Positions 36,003 through 46,700 of a stretch of DNA of 58,378 nt are shown here, piece after piece (the first letter of the stretch is position 1; the number at the start of each line of letters is the position of its first letter). Source of the stretch: an uncultured Maricaulis sp. (lineage in GTDB: Bacteria; Pseudomonadota; Alphaproteobacteria; Caulobacterales; Maricaulaceae); NCBI RefSeq assembly GCF_905480005.1, contig NZ_CAJQOO010000010.1:1-58378 (forward strand). Direction: 5' to 3'. The translations under genes and the position numbers were made by a program. A model generated the notes under the pieces. That model had not been told where the DNA came from. It saw nothing but the letters and a program-made list of their open reading frames with translations, and did no database searches.

Positions 36003-38696
36003 TCACGTCTTCTTCATAAGGGTTTTGAGCGCGTAGAGCACATCAAGTGCCTCGCGGGGTGTCAGGGCGTCCGGATCGATCTGTTCGAGACGGGTTTCAA
36101 TCTCCGACACATAAGGCTCCACTTCCGGTTCGGCTGTCGCGAAGAGGGGCAGATCGTGCAGCGCCGCTGCCGGGGTCCCATCGGCTTCCAGGCGCTCGAG
36201 AATCGCCTTGGCGCGCTTGACCGCGACCCGCGGCAGACCGGCACGGCGGGCCACTTCAATCCCGTAGGAGCGATCTGCGGCACCGGCCCCGACCTCATGC
36301 AGGAAGACCAGCTCCCCCTTCCACTCACGCGCTTTCAGGGACACATTGCCGGCCGCGTCGAGATCGTCTGCGAGGCGCGTCAGCTCGTGATAATGCGTGG
36401 CGAAAAGCGCCCGACATCCATTCACGGCATGCAGGTGTTCTGCCGCGGCCCAGGCGATTGACAGACCATCAAAGGTCGCAGTCCCGCGCCCGATCTCATC
36501 CAGGATGACAAAGCTGCGCGGCGTGGCCTGGTTGAGAATAGCGGCCGTCTCGATCATCTCGGCCATGAAGGTTGATCGGCCCCGCGCCAGATCATCCGCA
36601 GCTCCGACCCGGGAATAAAGCCTGTCAGCGATCCCGATACGGGCCGCGCGCGCCGGGACATAACAGCCCGACTGGGCCAGCATCAGGATGAGGGCATTCT
36701 GGCGCAGGAAGGTCGATTTACCCGCCATGTTTGGCCCGGTCACAAAAGTCAGGCGTGCGGCGTCCATCCCGGCGCCGTCGAGATGACAGTCATTCGGTGT
36801 GAACCGGCCATCGCCGGCCTTGGCCAACGCGCGCTCGACAACCGGATGCCGTCCGCTCTCGACGCGGAACGTGCTGTCATCTGATACGATCGGGCGGCAG
36901 GCCTCGCTTTCCTCGGCCCATTCGGCCAGACCCGCCGAAACGTCAAAATCGGCCAGAGCCTGCGCCGCTCCGCGGATCTGATCCGCGACGAGTTCCACAC
37001 GGTCGCGCAGTCCGGAAAAGGCGTCCAGCTCCATGGCCTGGGCCCGGTCGCCGGCGGATGCGATCCTTGCTTCCAGCTCGGCCAGCTCAGTGGTTGAAAA
37101 GCGCACCGCATTGGCCATGGTTTGACGGTGAATGAAGCGCTCATCCCCCATCAGGGCATCGCCATGCTTCGCCGTGACCTCGACGAAATATCCCAACACA
37201 TTGTTATGCTTGACCTTCAGCGCGCTAACACCGACGGCCTCGGCATAGGTCTGCTGGAGCCCGGCCACGACGCGCCGGGAGGCATCGCGCAGCTGTCTCA
37301 ATTCATCCAGTTCAGCCTGCCAGCGCTCGGCGATAAAACCACCATCGCGAGCAAGAAGCGGCGGCTCATCGACAATCGCCCGTTCGAGATCAGCGACCAA
37401 CCGGGCCAGCTCGGGCTTGTCACTGAGGACCAGCGCGGTCAGCCCGTCTGCGACCAGGGCGGGCGGCGTGTCCAGCGTCTTGTCGAGCAGGCGGGCGGCA
37501 ATGATCTCGCCTTCCTGCAACGCCGCCGCCAGGGCTTTGAGGTCACGCGGTCCGCCGCGTCCGAGGAGCAGGCGTGACAGGGCGCGCTCTGCATCACCTG
37601 CCTGGCGCAGGCGTTCGCGCAAGTCGCGACGCTCGGCCCGACCACGTTCGAACCAGGCAATGGCATCCAGTCGCGCTTCGATCACCGCGACATCCGTCAC
37701 CGGACGGGCGAGGCGCTCGGCCAGGCGACGAGCGCCCGGCGCGGTTACCGTACGATCGATCGCGTCCAGCAACGACCCCTGACGTGCCCCTGACAAGGTG
37801 CGGTCGATCTCAAGGCTGGCGCGGGTCGCGGGATCAATGGCGAGGCTTGCCCCGGCTTGTATCTGAAGCGGCGGGGCGAGCTTGGCCGGCGCCCCCGCCT
37901 GGGACAGCGCAAGATAGTCGAGCAAGGCGCCAAGCGCCGCACACTCCGCCCTGGAGAAACTCCCGTACGCCGTCAATTCCTGGACCCTGAACTGGTCCTT
38001 CAGCTGGCGCTCGGCTGAAGCCGGATCGAATTTGGCCTTCGGCAAAGGGGTCAGCGTCGCCCGCGGCGCGAGACCGGCGGCTTCGGCAAAGGCGCGCTCC
38101 TCGACAAGAAGCTCGGCCGGGCTCAAGGCCGCGATCTCGGCGGCCATATTGTCCGGTGCCACCGGCGAGACCCTGAAATCACCGGTCGAAACATCGGCCC
38201 AGGCGAGCGCCGCCTCGCCCGTCGGCAAATGCGCCAATGCCGCAATACGGTTGGACGACCGCGGGTCAAGCAGGGTGTCTTCGGTCAATGTGCCTGGTGT
38301 GACGATCCGGGTGATCGCTCGCTTCACCACAGCCTTCGAGCCCCCGCGCGCCTTGGCGGCCTTGGGGTCTTCCATCTGCTCACCGACCGCGACCTTGAAA
38401 CCGGCCTTGATCAGGCGCGCCAGATAGGCTTCCGCCGTGGCCGCCGGCACCCCGCACATCGCGATCGGTTCACCCTGGTGTTCGCCGCGCTTGGTCAGGG
38501 CGATGTCCAGCGCAGCCGACGCGCGCACGGCATCATCAAAGAAGAGCTCGTAGAAATCGCCCATGCGGTAGAAAAGCAGGGCATCCGCCGGAGCCTGACT
38601 TCGCAACTCCAGGAATTGCTGCATCATCGGCGTCGCCCCTTCCGGGGTCGGGAAGGTGCGGTCGCGCGGGACAGGGAGGGTCGACATGGCATTCAT
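36003..38696 (-). CDS. mutS: DNA mismatch repair protein MutS
   Basis: The protein has 897 residues (an ATG three codons on, at 38687, is also possible). The mismatch-recognition domain holds the Phe-x-Glu motif in [12 protein letters not shown] (about 46-57). The ATPase domain has Walker [16 protein letters not shown], Walker [23 protein letters not shown] (Ala replaces the usual Ser in STFDG) and [11 protein letters not shown]. No ribosome site is clear. It is divergent from maeB across 99 bases (38697-38795), where a TATACA box at 38778-38783 has no good -35. Confidence 0.97.
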   Translation of the reverse strand: MNAMSTLPVPRDRTFPTPEGATPMMQQFLELRSQAPADALLFYRMGDFYELFFDDAVRASAALDIALTKRGEHQGEPIAMCGVPAATAEAYLARLIKAGFKVAVGEQMEDPKAAKARGGSKAVVKRAITRIVTPGTLTEDTLLDPRSSNRIAALAHLPTGEAALAWADVSTGDFRVSPVAPDNMAAEIAALSPAELLVEERAFAEAAGLAPRATLTPLPKAKFDPASAERQLKDQFRVQELTAYGSFSRAECAALGALLDYLALSQAGAPAKLAPPLQIQAGASLAIDPATRASLEIDRTLSGARQGSLLDAIDRTVTAPGARRLAERLARPVTDVAVIEARLDAIAWFERGRAERRDLRERLRQAGDAERALSRLLLGRGGPRDLKALAAALQEGEIIAARLLDKTLDTPPALVADGLTALVLSDKPELARLVADLERAIVDEPPLLARDGGFIAERWQAELDELRQLRDASRRVVAGLQQTYAEAVGVSALKVKHNNVLGYFVEVTAKHGDALMGDERFIHRQTMANAVRFSTTELAELEARIASAGDRAQAMELDAFSGLRDRVELVADQIRGAAQALADFDVSAGLAEWAEESEACRPIVSDDSTFRVESGRHPVVERALAKAGDGRFTPNDCHLDGAGMDAARLTFVTGPNMAGKSTFLRQNALILMLAQSGCYVPARAARIGIADRLYSRVGAADDLARGRSTFMAEMIETAAILNQATPRSFVILDEIGRGTATFDGLSIAWAAAEHLHAVNGCRALFATHYHELTRLADDLDAAGNVSLKAREWKGELVFLHEVGAGAADRSYGIEVARRAGLPRVAVKRAKAILERLEADGTPAAALHDLPLFATAEPEVEPYVSEIETRLEQIDPDALTPREALDVLYALKTLMKKT

Positions 38697-38795
38697 CGGC
38701 GCAGACGGTGGCGAGGTTTCGCCTTGCGTGCAAGGGTGCGAAGCGGCTAGAGCGCTGTAAGACCCGGGACTTCAGAGTATACAAGGACAACGGTG

Positions 38796-41081
38796 ATGAA
38801 CGACAGAACCAGCCACGTCGACGACGAGGAAGCCCTCGCCTTCCACAAGGATCCCGTTCCCGGCAAGCTGGCCCTGTCCCCGACCAAGCCGATGGCCACG
38901 CAGCGTGATCTCTCGCTCGCCTACAGCCCGGGCGTCGCCGCTCCGGTCAAGGCAATCGCGGCAGAGCCTGACAAGGTTTACGACTACACCTCCAAGGGAA
39001 ACATGGTCGCCGTGATCTCCAACGGCACCGCCATTCTCGGCCTCGGCAATCTTGGCGCCATGGCGTCCAAGCCGGTGATGGAGGGCAAGGCGGTCCTGTT
39101 CAAACGCTTCGCCGATATCGACGCCATCGATATCGAGGTCGAGGAAGAGGATGCCGAACAATTCATCGAATGCGTCAAGCGCATCGGCAATACATTCGGT
39201 GGCATCAATCTGGAAGACATCAAGGCACCGGAAAGCTTCATCGTCGAACAGCGCTTGCGCGAACTGCTCGATGTGCCCGTCTTCCACGATGACCAGCACG
39301 GCACAGCCATCATCTCGGCCGCGGGCATCATCAATGCCTGCGAGCTGACGGATCGCCGCCTCGAGGACCTGACCGTTGTCGTCAATGGCGCCGGGGCTGC
39401 CGGCATCGCGGTGCTCGAACTGCTCAAGGCAATGGGGGTCCATCCCGACAATGCCATCCTGTGTGACAGCAAGGGCGTCATCCATACCGAGCGCGACAAT
39501 CTCAACCAGTGGAAGGCGGCCCACGCCATCCGGACTGACAAGCGTTCGCTTGCCGAAGCGGTTGACGGCGCGGATTGCTTCCTCGGCCTGTCCGTGGCTG
39601 GCGCGCTGACCCAGGACATGGTCAAGACCATGGCCAGGGACCCGATCATCTTCGCCATGGCCAATCCGGACCCGGAAATTTCGCCGGAAGATGCCCGGGC
39701 CGTACGCGAGGATGCCATCGTCGCCACCGGCCGGTCCGACTACCCCAACCAGGTCAATAATGTTCTCGGCTTCCCCTATATCTTCCGTGGTGCTCTGGAT
39801 GTTCGGGCCAGAACGATCAATGAAGACATGAAGATCGCCGCGGCCCGGGCGCTGGCCGCCCTGGCCAAGGAAGATGTGCCGGATGAAGTCGCCGCTGCCT
39901 ATCACGGGGCCCGCCCGACCTTTGGCCGCAACTACATCATTCCCTCGCCGTTTGATCCGCGCCTGATCTCCTATGTCCCGCCTTATGTCGCCCAGGCCGC
40001 GATGGATACCGGCGTCGCCCGCAAGCCGATTCCCGACATGGCCGCCTACCGCGCCTCCCTGGCCCGCCGTCTTGACCCGACAGCTGCACTTCTGCAGCGG
40101 ATCCAGGGCGCCGTCATGGGGCATGGCCGTCGCATCGTCTTCGCCGAAGGCGAGGAGCCGTCAGTGATCCGCGCGGCCTACGCATTCCAGAACCAGGAGC
40201 TCGGCAAGGCCGTTCTGGTCGGGCGAGAGGAAATCACGCGCGCGAACATGCGCCTCGTCGGTGTACCGGAAGACTCGATCGAGATCGTCAATGCGCGCCT
40301 GTCGGACCGCAATGCCGATTATTCCGACTTCCTGTACAAGCGCCTGCAACGCCAAGGTTATCTCAAGCGAGACGTGCAGCGCCTCGTCAATAATGACCGT
40401 AATGTCTTCTCTGCCTGCATGGTCAAGCTGGGCGATGCCGACGGCATGGTCACCGGCACAACACGCTCCTACGGGGCAGCGTTGGGCGATATCTCACAGG
40501 TCCTCGATCCGGCGGAGGGTCAACGTGTCATGGGCATGTCTATCGCCCTGGCCAAGAACCGGACCCTCTTCATCGCCGACACCAATATCGCCGAATTCCC
40601 CGACGAGAACGCCTTGGCCGACATCGCCATGGAAACGGCGGCGGCTGCCAAGGGCTTCGGCTTCACCCCGCGCGTCGCCTTCCTGTCCTATTCGACTTTC
40701 GGCAATCCGTCCGGCGACCGCTCCGACAAGCTGCGCCGCGCGGTACAGATCCTCGACGAGCGGGGTGTGGACTTCGAATACGAGGGCGAGATGAATGTCG
40801 ATGTGGCGCTCGACCCGTCACACCGCTTCCTCTACCCGTTCTCGCGCCTCAAGGGCCCGGCGAATGTGCTCGTCATGCCGGCCATCCACTCCGCCTCGAT
40901 CGCGACCAAGCTCCTGCGCATGGCCGGCGGCGCGACCGTGATCGGGCCGATGCTGGTCGGGGTCGAAAAGCCCGTACAGATCGCGCGTCTAGGCGCCTCG
41001 GTCTCGGAGATCACCACCCTCGCAGCCCTGGCCGCCTACGACCCGGACAAGCATGATGTGGAAAGCGGGCTGGCCGAATAA
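38796..41081 (+). CDS. maeB: NADP-dependent malic enzyme with C-terminal phosphotransacetylase-like domain
   Basis: The protein has 761 residues from the ATG at 38796, with AGGA eight bases before; a GTG directly upstream is the alternative. It decarboxylates malate to pyruvate, making NADPH. The malic enzyme part (1-430) has [14 protein letters not shown], the NAD(P)-binding [20 protein letters not shown] and [16 protein letters not shown]. The C-terminal 330 residues match phosphate acetyltransferase ([39 protein letters not shown]), in this family a regulatory acetyl-CoA-responsive module. Its stop is three bases from the convergent AmpG-like gene. Confidence 0.96.
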   Translation: MNDRTSHVDDEEALAFHKDPVPGKLALSPTKPMATQRDLSLAYSPGVAAPVKAIAAEPDKVYDYTSKGNMVAVISNGTAILGLGNLGAMASKPVMEGKAVLFKRFADIDAIDIEVEEEDAEQFIECVKRIGNTFGGINLEDIKAPESFIVEQRLRELLDVPVFHDDQHGTAIISAAGIINACELTDRRLEDLTVVVNGAGAAGIAVLELLKAMGVHPDNAILCDSKGVIHTERDNLNQWKAAHAIRTDKRSLAEAVDGADCFLGLSVAGALTQDMVKTMARDPIIFAMANPDPEISPEDARAVREDAIVATGRSDYPNQVNNVLGFPYIFRGALDVRARTINEDMKIAAARALAALAKEDVPDEVAAAYHGARPTFGRNYIIPSPFDPRLISYVPPYVAQAAMDTGVARKPIPDMAAYRASLARRLDPTAALLQRIQGAVMGHGRRIVFAEGEEPSVIRAAYAFQNQELGKAVLVGREEITRANMRLVGVPEDSIEIVNARLSDRNADYSDFLYKRLQRQGYLKRDVQRLVNNDRNVFSACMVKLGDADGMVTGTTRSYGAALGDISQVLDPAEGQRVMGMSIALAKNRTLFIADTNIAEFPDENALADIAMETAAAAKGFGFTPRVAFLSYSTFGNPSGDRSDKLRRAVQILDERGVDFEYEGEMNVDVALDPSHRFLYPFSRLKGPANVLVMPAIHSASIATKLLRMAGGATVIGPMLVGVEKPVQIARLGASVSEITTLAALAAYDPDKHDVESGLAE

Positions 41082-41084
41082 GGC

Positions 41085-42773
41085 TCAGCTCGCTCCGCTG
41101 TCCGCACTGCCCGCAGCCGGTTTTTCCGGCGCAAACCGGGTCCGCAGGGCTTCACCGATGGATGCGGCGACGGCCACAAGCCCCAGGAGCGCCGTCAGGA
41201 TGAAGACGTAGGCAAAGCCGCGCTCTTCAATCAGCTCGCCCAGCGCGCCGCGCCCCAGCGTGCCGATCAACATCGTCAGCGACGCCATCAACGCATACTG
41301 GACCGCTGCGTAGCGCGGATTCACGATCGCCGAGAGATAGGCAACGAAGACCACGCTGGCAAAGCCGACCGCCAGGTTCTCTCCCGCGATCGCCGCGACC
41401 AGCCAGCCGAGCCGCTCATTGATTTGGAAGAGCGCCATAAAATCGTCGAGCCGGGTGAAGGACAGGAAACCACCGACATAGGTGGCGCCGGTTGTCAGAT
41501 CCCAGAACAGGAGATTGGTTGCCGCCGCCATGATGGCGCCGGCTATCAGGCAGCTCATCCGCCCGAAAGCCTTGAGGGCCAGCCCGCCCAGGCCAACACC
41601 GGCAATGGTCATGATCACGCCGACGAATTTCGACGCGACCGCGACGTCATCCATCGTGTACGCCATCGCCCCGTAATTTGTGCCCAGATAGAACGGGTAG
41701 GCGAACGAGCCCCAGACAAGGTCGGTGAAGCGGTAGGACAGGATGAGAAGCAGCACCAACGGTGCCGCCCATTTGAGCCGGCCGATAATGTCCATCAGCG
41801 GTTCGAGAATAAAACGATGGAGGGTGTCAGCGACACGTCCAGCCGGCGAATGGTCAAGCTCGACCGGGGCTTTGCTTCGTCCTTCGAGCCAGAGCAGGAC
41901 TGCAGAGATAATCGCTGGCAGGATAACGGTCGCAAAGACAATCAGGGGCCCGTAGCCGCGAATGAAATTCCGCGCATTGGGCGGCTCATCCGCCAAGATG
42001 GTTGCTGCCATGAAGGCGCCCAGCATCCAGAGCGCCCAGCCCCAGCCCAGGACAACCACACCCAGGGCGGCGCGCCGTGTCAGGGTCGGCAGGCCGGCAC
42101 CGAGTGTGACGCCCTCGTCGGCATCATCATTGCCATCCGGCCGGGATTCCGGCGCGATCAGGACACCAATGATTGCGAACACCATCATCAGGGTCAGCAG
42201 CGCGAAGGTGAAGGACCATCCAATCCGCGCAGCCAGGATGAGCGCCAGGAATCCGCCCAGGAAGCCGGATACACGATACCCCAACTGGTAGAGCGCAGAG
42301 AGGCTGTTGAGGTGGTCCTCATCCTTCGCCACCTCGATCCGCCAGGCATCAATCACGATATCCTGACTGGCCGAGGCCACGACGCCCAGTAGCGCCATCA
42401 GGGTGATAAGGCCCAGTTGGGAGCCGGGATCGGCCATGGTGAGCGTGCCCATGGCGAGCATGATGACAACCTGGAATCCCAGCATCCAGCCACGTCGCTG
42501 GCCCAGCTTGTCGAAAAAGGGCAGGCGGGAGCGATGAAGCGCCGGAGACCAGAGAAACTTGAAGGCGTAGGCGAGGCCGATCCAGGAGAGGACGCCGATG
42601 GTCGAGACATCGACATTTTCCTCGGTAAACCAGGCATTCAACGTGCCGGTCAGAACGGCGTAGGGCAGACCAGCTCCGAGGCCGAGCAACAGCATGGCCG
42701 CGAGGGATTTGTCGCGACCCATCGCCGCGAGCGCCGAAAATAGTGAGCGCTTCGTCTCTGTCGCCTCGGCCAT
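41085..42773 (-). CDS. ampG: AmpG-like MFS permease (muropeptide uptake)
   Basis: The protein has 562 residues, longer than E. coli AmpG (491), with twelve to fourteen membrane segments. AmpG features are LLLGLGAGLPYAVLTGTLNAWFTEENVDVSTIGVLSW split over residues 29-66, FKFLWSPALHRSRLPFFDKLGQRRGW, and SQDIVIDAWRIEV (about 137-150). AmpG imports GlcNAc-anhydroMurNAc-peptides for wall recycling and, where present, ampC induction. The ATG has GGGGAG eight bases upstream. The exported class C-like hydrolase at 7915 is far away; no functional link is claimed. Confidence 0.87.
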   Translation of the reverse strand: MAEATETKRSLFSALAAMGRDKSLAAMLLLGLGAGLPYAVLTGTLNAWFTEENVDVSTIGVLSWIGLAYAFKFLWSPALHRSRLPFFDKLGQRRGWMLGFQVVIMLAMGTLTMADPGSQLGLITLMALLGVVASASQDIVIDAWRIEVAKDEDHLNSLSALYQLGYRVSGFLGGFLALILAARIGWSFTFALLTLMMVFAIIGVLIAPESRPDGNDDADEGVTLGAGLPTLTRRAALGVVVLGWGWALWMLGAFMAATILADEPPNARNFIRGYGPLIVFATVILPAIISAVLLWLEGRSKAPVELDHSPAGRVADTLHRFILEPLMDIIGRLKWAAPLVLLLILSYRFTDLVWGSFAYPFYLGTNYGAMAYTMDDVAVASKFVGVIMTIAGVGLGGLALKAFGRMSCLIAGAIMAAATNLLFWDLTTGATYVGGFLSFTRLDDFMALFQINERLGWLVAAIAGENLAVGFASVVFVAYLSAIVNPRYAAVQYALMASLTMLIGTLGRGALGELIEERGFAYVFILTALLGLVAVAASIGEALRTRFAPEKPAAGSADSGAS

Positions 42774-42806
42774 TATCGCAACTCCCCGATTGTGCTTGAA
42801 AAACCG

Positions 42807-44720
42807 TCAGCCCATGCTGGCGCGGTTTCCGGGGCGGCACAAGCGGGTGAGGCTGGCGGCGAGTTGATCGGTATCGAGCGGCTTGGTGAGAAATTCATCC
42901 ATGCCCGCACCGAGGCAGAGCGTGCGATCGGCTTCGGAATCATTGGCAGTCAACGCGATTAGCGGCAGGCCGAGACCCGCGGCGCGGGCCGCGCGAGCAA
43001 TCTCGGGCCCATCCATCCCGGGCATGCGCTGATCCAGCAAGGCCGCATCAAATGCCTGTGAAGTGAGCGCCTCGAGCGCCTCATCTCCCCGTGAAACCGG
43101 GGTCACGCGGACGCCAAGCCCTTCAAGGCATTTGCGCGCGATCAGCGCATTCACCGGATCATCCTCGGCGACAAGGAGGTGAAGGCCGGACACATCGGGC
43201 TGGAATGCAGGGGCCGCGCTTGAAGCCGCGCTGGCCTGTGCCCCGCCATCGCCGGTTGAAGCCCCGGTCAATTGCGCTGCAAGCGTCGCCGCCCGGACCG
43301 GTTTCACAAGCCAGTTGGTCGGCCCGTCGGCCACAAGATCTCCGCGCTGGGCTTTCTCGGCCGGCGTGACAAGCTGCCAGATACGGGCTGTCTCGGCCGC
43401 CATCGCCCAGTCGGCGTCGCAGAGGAGGTCCCGATCACGCGCCAGGTCGAGTGTGTCCGGGCTTTCGATTATCTGCGCCGCAGCGCCCATTGCCTCGAGT
43501 TGATCGTGAAGGCATTGCCTGAGCGTGGCGTTATCGCTTGCCACAGCAATCTCACGCCCCTGCATGGGCAGGGCGGTACGAAGGGCGAGGACCGGGAGAT
43601 CGAAGATCAACCAGAATTTCGCGCCATCACCCAGACGGCTTTCAACGCCCATGGCGCTATTCATCGCATCGGCGAGGCGGCGGACCATGGCCAGGCCGAG
43701 CCCGGCTCCGCTTTCCGCACCATTGCGCTCGGCAGCGCCCCGTTCGAAATGTTCAAACAGGGTTTCCTGGTCGGCCTCGGAAATACCCGGGCCGGTGTCA
43801 CTGACAGCCAGAGCCAGGCGGTCCCGTCCTTCACTGTCCGGCGCGTTGGTGATGTCCACTCGAACGCCGCCCTTGGCAGTGAATTTCACGGCATTGCCGA
43901 TGAGGTTGTAGAGGATCTGTTTGAGCCGGGCGGAATCGCCCATGATCCGGGCCGGCGCGCCATGAGCGTGCACGACACCGATCTCGAGCCCTTTTTCTTG
44001 GGCACGCGGCGCGGCCAGCTCGACCGTTTCGCGGACCAGGTCCGCGACATCGACAGCTTCCGGGCGCAATTCGAGGCGGCCCGCTTCGAGGCGCGACAGG
44101 TCGAGAATATCATCGACCATGGCAAGGGCGTGATCCGCCGAGGCTGCGATTGACCGGACATAATCGGCCTGATCCGGCTTGAGGGCGGTGGCTTCCAGCA
44201 GGCGCGACACACCCAGCGCTCCAGCCAGAGGCGTCCGCAATTCATGGGTTACAGCGGCGAAAAAGAGGGATTTGGCGCGCTGGGATGCTTCCAGGTCCTC
44301 ATGCGCCTCACGGCGGCCGGTGACATCGCGCCCGACCGAGATCACGCCCGCGCTTTCGGGAAGGAGACGCTCATCCCACTCGATCCAGATCGGCCCGTCG
44401 CGCGTCCGCATGAGCATTTCATAACGGCGTGAATCCTGTGTGGTCACAGGGGGCGCGACCGAGAACCAGCGCCCGACCCAGTCCGAACGGTCGCCGCCGA
44501 ACGCCTTCAAGAAGGCTGCATTCACATACATGACCCGGCCGCCGAAGCCGCGAACCAGAATAAGCTCTCCGGCGGCATCGAGGGCCGTGAGCAGCAAATC
44601 GTCCAGGCTTGCTTCATGGGGTGAGGCGAAGGGGTCCGCATTGCGGGCGTCGGGACGCGCGACACCGTCGGGCCCTGGCGGGTCCGCTGCATTGTGTCGA
44701 TTGTCCGGCTCGTCGACCAC
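42807..44720 (-). CDS. Hybrid sensor histidine kinase (PAS-HisKA-HATPase-pseudoreceiver-receiver)
   Basis: The protein has 637 residues from a GTG with GAGG seven bases upstream. There is no membrane segment, so it is cytoplasmic. The PAS domain covers about 38-135 (GGRVMYVNAAFLKAFGG). The HisKA has phosphoacceptor His159 in VTHELRTPLAGAL. The HATPase has NLIGNAVKF, DTGPGI and GLGLAM. A degenerate receiver-like segment (about 385-490) lacks an acceptor Asp. The C-terminal receiver (about 512-630) has LLVAEDDPVN and acceptor Asp563 in ALLDQRMPGMDG, plus Lys of FLTKPL. No response regulator lies alongside, so its output goes through an unlinked phosphotransfer protein or regulator. Confidence 0.9.
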   Translation of the reverse strand: MVDEPDNRHNAADPPGPDGVARPDARNADPFASPHEASLDDLLLTALDAAGELILVRGFGGRVMYVNAAFLKAFGGDRSDWVGRWFSVAPPVTTQDSRRYEMLMRTRDGPIWIEWDERLLPESAGVISVGRDVTGRREAHEDLEASQRAKSLFFAAVTHELRTPLAGALGVSRLLEATALKPDQADYVRSIAASADHALAMVDDILDLSRLEAGRLELRPEAVDVADLVRETVELAAPRAQEKGLEIGVVHAHGAPARIMGDSARLKQILYNLIGNAVKFTAKGGVRVDITNAPDSEGRDRLALAVSDTGPGISEADQETLFEHFERGAAERNGAESGAGLGLAMVRRLADAMNSAMGVESRLGDGAKFWLIFDLPVLALRTALPMQGREIAVASDNATLRQCLHDQLEAMGAAAQIIESPDTLDLARDRDLLCDADWAMAAETARIWQLVTPAEKAQRGDLVADGPTNWLVKPVRAATLAAQLTGASTGDGGAQASAASSAAPAFQPDVSGLHLLVAEDDPVNALIARKCLEGLGVRVTPVSRGDEALEALTSQAFDAALLDQRMPGMDGPEIARAARAAGLGLPLIALTANDSEADRTLCLGAGMDEFLTKPLDTDQLAASLTRLCRPGNRASMG

Positions 44721-44954
44721 GATCCACCCTCGGCTTTGTCTGCCTGTTTTCTAGCCGATCGGGGTTAATGAAGCGTCGTCATCGGAGCATGGCGCTCGCA
44801 ATGCCCGGGCATGCAGAGCCAAGCTTGGCCGGCGCGCTGACTGCGCCAGTCCGATCGCAGCGTTCCCGACGATGAGCCCGGGCGGCCGGGGCGGACCGGT
44901 CACACCGGGTCTCGGCCGGCCGGCGCGAGGATTGCCGCCCTTTGCAGGCCGGCC

Positions 44955-46493
44955 CTAGCGCGACAGGCTGCCGGCCCGCGCTACGGTGCGCGGCGCTCCT
45001 CGATTGAGGCCACGGCGGCAGGACAGGGCTTCAGCGATATGGAGCCGACGCACCGCCTCCTGGCCGTCCAGATCGGCAATCGTTCGCGCCACGCGCATGA
45101 TCCGGTGATAGGAGCGGGCGGTCAGGGATTGTTGCATGGCCGCCTCATGCAGGAGGATTTCGCCAGCCCGGTCCGGCGCCGCGACATGATCAAGCTGATC
45201 GGTCGGAAGGTGAGCGTTGAGCGAACCGCGCTCGGCCTGAGCCTCCCGGGCCGTCGCAACCCGGGCTGCCGCCTCGGCGGTCCCCTCGATGGGGGGCGGC
45301 AAGGCGAGGTCCGCTGGCGTGACCGGTGGCACCTGTATCTGCAGGTCGATCCGGTCCAGCATCGGTCCGGAGATCCGGGCCTGATAGTCAATGGCACAGC
45401 GTTCTCCGCGACGACAGCTCGCCCCGTCGCTTCCGCCTCCACCGCAACGGCACGGATTCATCGCCGCTACGAGCTGGAACCGGGCTGGATAGACGACATG
45501 GGCATTGGCCCGGGCCACGGTGATGGAGCCGGTCTCGAGAGGCTGACGAAGACTATCGAGCACTTGCGGGTGGAATTCCGGCAATTCATCGAGAAACAGC
45601 ACGCCGCGATGTGCCAGCGAGGCTTCGCCAGGCTTGGCCCGACTCCCTCCACCGACCATCGCCGCCATCGACGCCGAGTGATGAGGCGCCCGGAACGGCC
45701 GGTTGCGGGTCAGCCGACCGCGCTCCAGAAGCCCGGCAACCGAGTGGATCATCGACACATCGAGCAATTCCGGCGCGGTCAGCGGCGGCAGCAGGCCGGG
45801 CAAGCGTTCCGCCAGCATCGATTTTCCGGAACCGGGTGGCCCGACCATGAGCAAATTGTGATGTCCCGCTGCCGCGATCTCGAGCGCGCGCTTGGCCCCT
45901 TCCTGACCCTTGACCTGCCGCAGGTCGACCTGTGGGCCCGCTTCAATTAACTCGCCCGGCGCCGGTCGATCGAGGACCTGACTGCCCTTGAAGTGATTGA
46001 TGAGCTGGATCAGCGTTGCCGGCGCCAGAATGGCCAGGTCTCCGCCGGCCCAGGCGGCTTCAGGGCCGCAGCCTTCCGGGCATATCAGCGCGCGTCCGGC
46101 CCCGTGAGCGGCGACGGCCGCCGGCAGGGCACCCGGGGCCGACCGGATTCGCGCATCGGCGCCCAACTCCCCGAAGGCCAGATAATCCTCTGCCACATCC
46201 TTGGGCAGGACATCGAGTTCCGCCAGGACTCCGATTGCGATTGGCAGGTCGAAATGCGAGCCCTCCTTGGGTTGGTCAGCCGGGGCGAGATTGACGATCA
46301 GGCGCTTGGACGGCAAGGACAACCCCAGCGCCGAGAAGGCGGCGCGGACGCGCTCGCGACTTTCGGCGACGGCCTTGTCAGCGAGCCCGACGATCGAAAA
46401 TATCGGCTGCGACCCGCCCGCAACCTGAACCTGCACATCCACAAGTCGAGCCTCGGCTCCCTGGAAGGCGACAGAGCTTGTTCGTGCTGCCAC
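44955..46493 (-). CDS. comM: ComM/YifB-family AAA+ ATPase (Mg-chelatase-like)
   Basis: The protein has 512 residues from a GTG with GGGAG seven bases upstream. The N-terminal Lon-protease-like ChlI domain (FSIVGLADKAVAESRERVRAA; NLAPADQPKEGSHFDLPIAI) is followed by an AAA+ module with Walker A MVGPPGSGKSMLAERLPG (about 218-235), HHSASMAAMVGG, Walker B GVLFLDELPEF and a Cys cluster (NPCRCGGGG; CRRGERC). ComM is a helicase that aids branch migration during natural transformation. The 234-base gap to the kinase gene (44721-44954) is GC-rich, with GGCCGGC-type inverted repeats and no gene. Confidence 0.94.
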   Translation of the reverse strand: MAARTSSVAFQGAEARLVDVQVQVAGGSQPIFSIVGLADKAVAESRERVRAAFSALGLSLPSKRLIVNLAPADQPKEGSHFDLPIAIGVLAELDVLPKDVAEDYLAFGELGADARIRSAPGALPAAVAAHGAGRALICPEGCGPEAAWAGGDLAILAPATLIQLINHFKGSQVLDRPAPGELIEAGPQVDLRQVKGQEGAKRALEIAAAGHHNLLMVGPPGSGKSMLAERLPGLLPPLTAPELLDVSMIHSVAGLLERGRLTRNRPFRAPHHSASMAAMVGGGSRAKPGEASLAHRGVLFLDELPEFHPQVLDSLRQPLETGSITVARANAHVVYPARFQLVAAMNPCRCGGGGSDGASCRRGERCAIDYQARISGPMLDRIDLQIQVPPVTPADLALPPPIEGTAEAAARVATAREAQAERGSLNAHLPTDQLDHVAAPDRAGEILLHEAAMQQSLTARSYHRIMRVARTIADLDGQEAVRRLHIAEALSCRRGLNRGAPRTVARAGSLSR

Positions 46494-46700
46494 AACAAAT
46501 CTCCCGGCTTACCGGGGATTTGAATCACAGGGCTTGGCCTGTGTCGCGCCCCGACCTCCGATCGGGGCCGTCTGGTAGCGGAAAAATACGATACCGTTAA
46601 CCATCCGGCATCATTGGGTTTTCCACAGGTCGACCCGCACCCGGATCAAAACAGGAACAAACCATGTACGAGTAAAACATGCACGTCAAGGGTGTGCGGA

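Noticed and set aside
38755-38783. Promoter for maeB with TATACA at 38778
   Set aside because: The -35 (CTGTAA) is poor, and the start point would leave the ribosome site outside the transcript.
44721-44954. Small gene or RNA in the GC-rich gap between comM and the hybrid kinase
   Set aside because: Only GC-rich inverted repeats without a terminator tail or a plausible frame.
46598-46640. DnaA-box-like TTTTCCACA and CtrA-half-site-like TTAACCAT upstream of comM
   Set aside because: Single, imperfect copies; no origin features or second CtrA half-site at the right spacing.
46645-46680. LexA box (GAAC/GTTC repeats) before comM
   Set aside because: Only one GAAC is present; the N7-spaced partner is missing.
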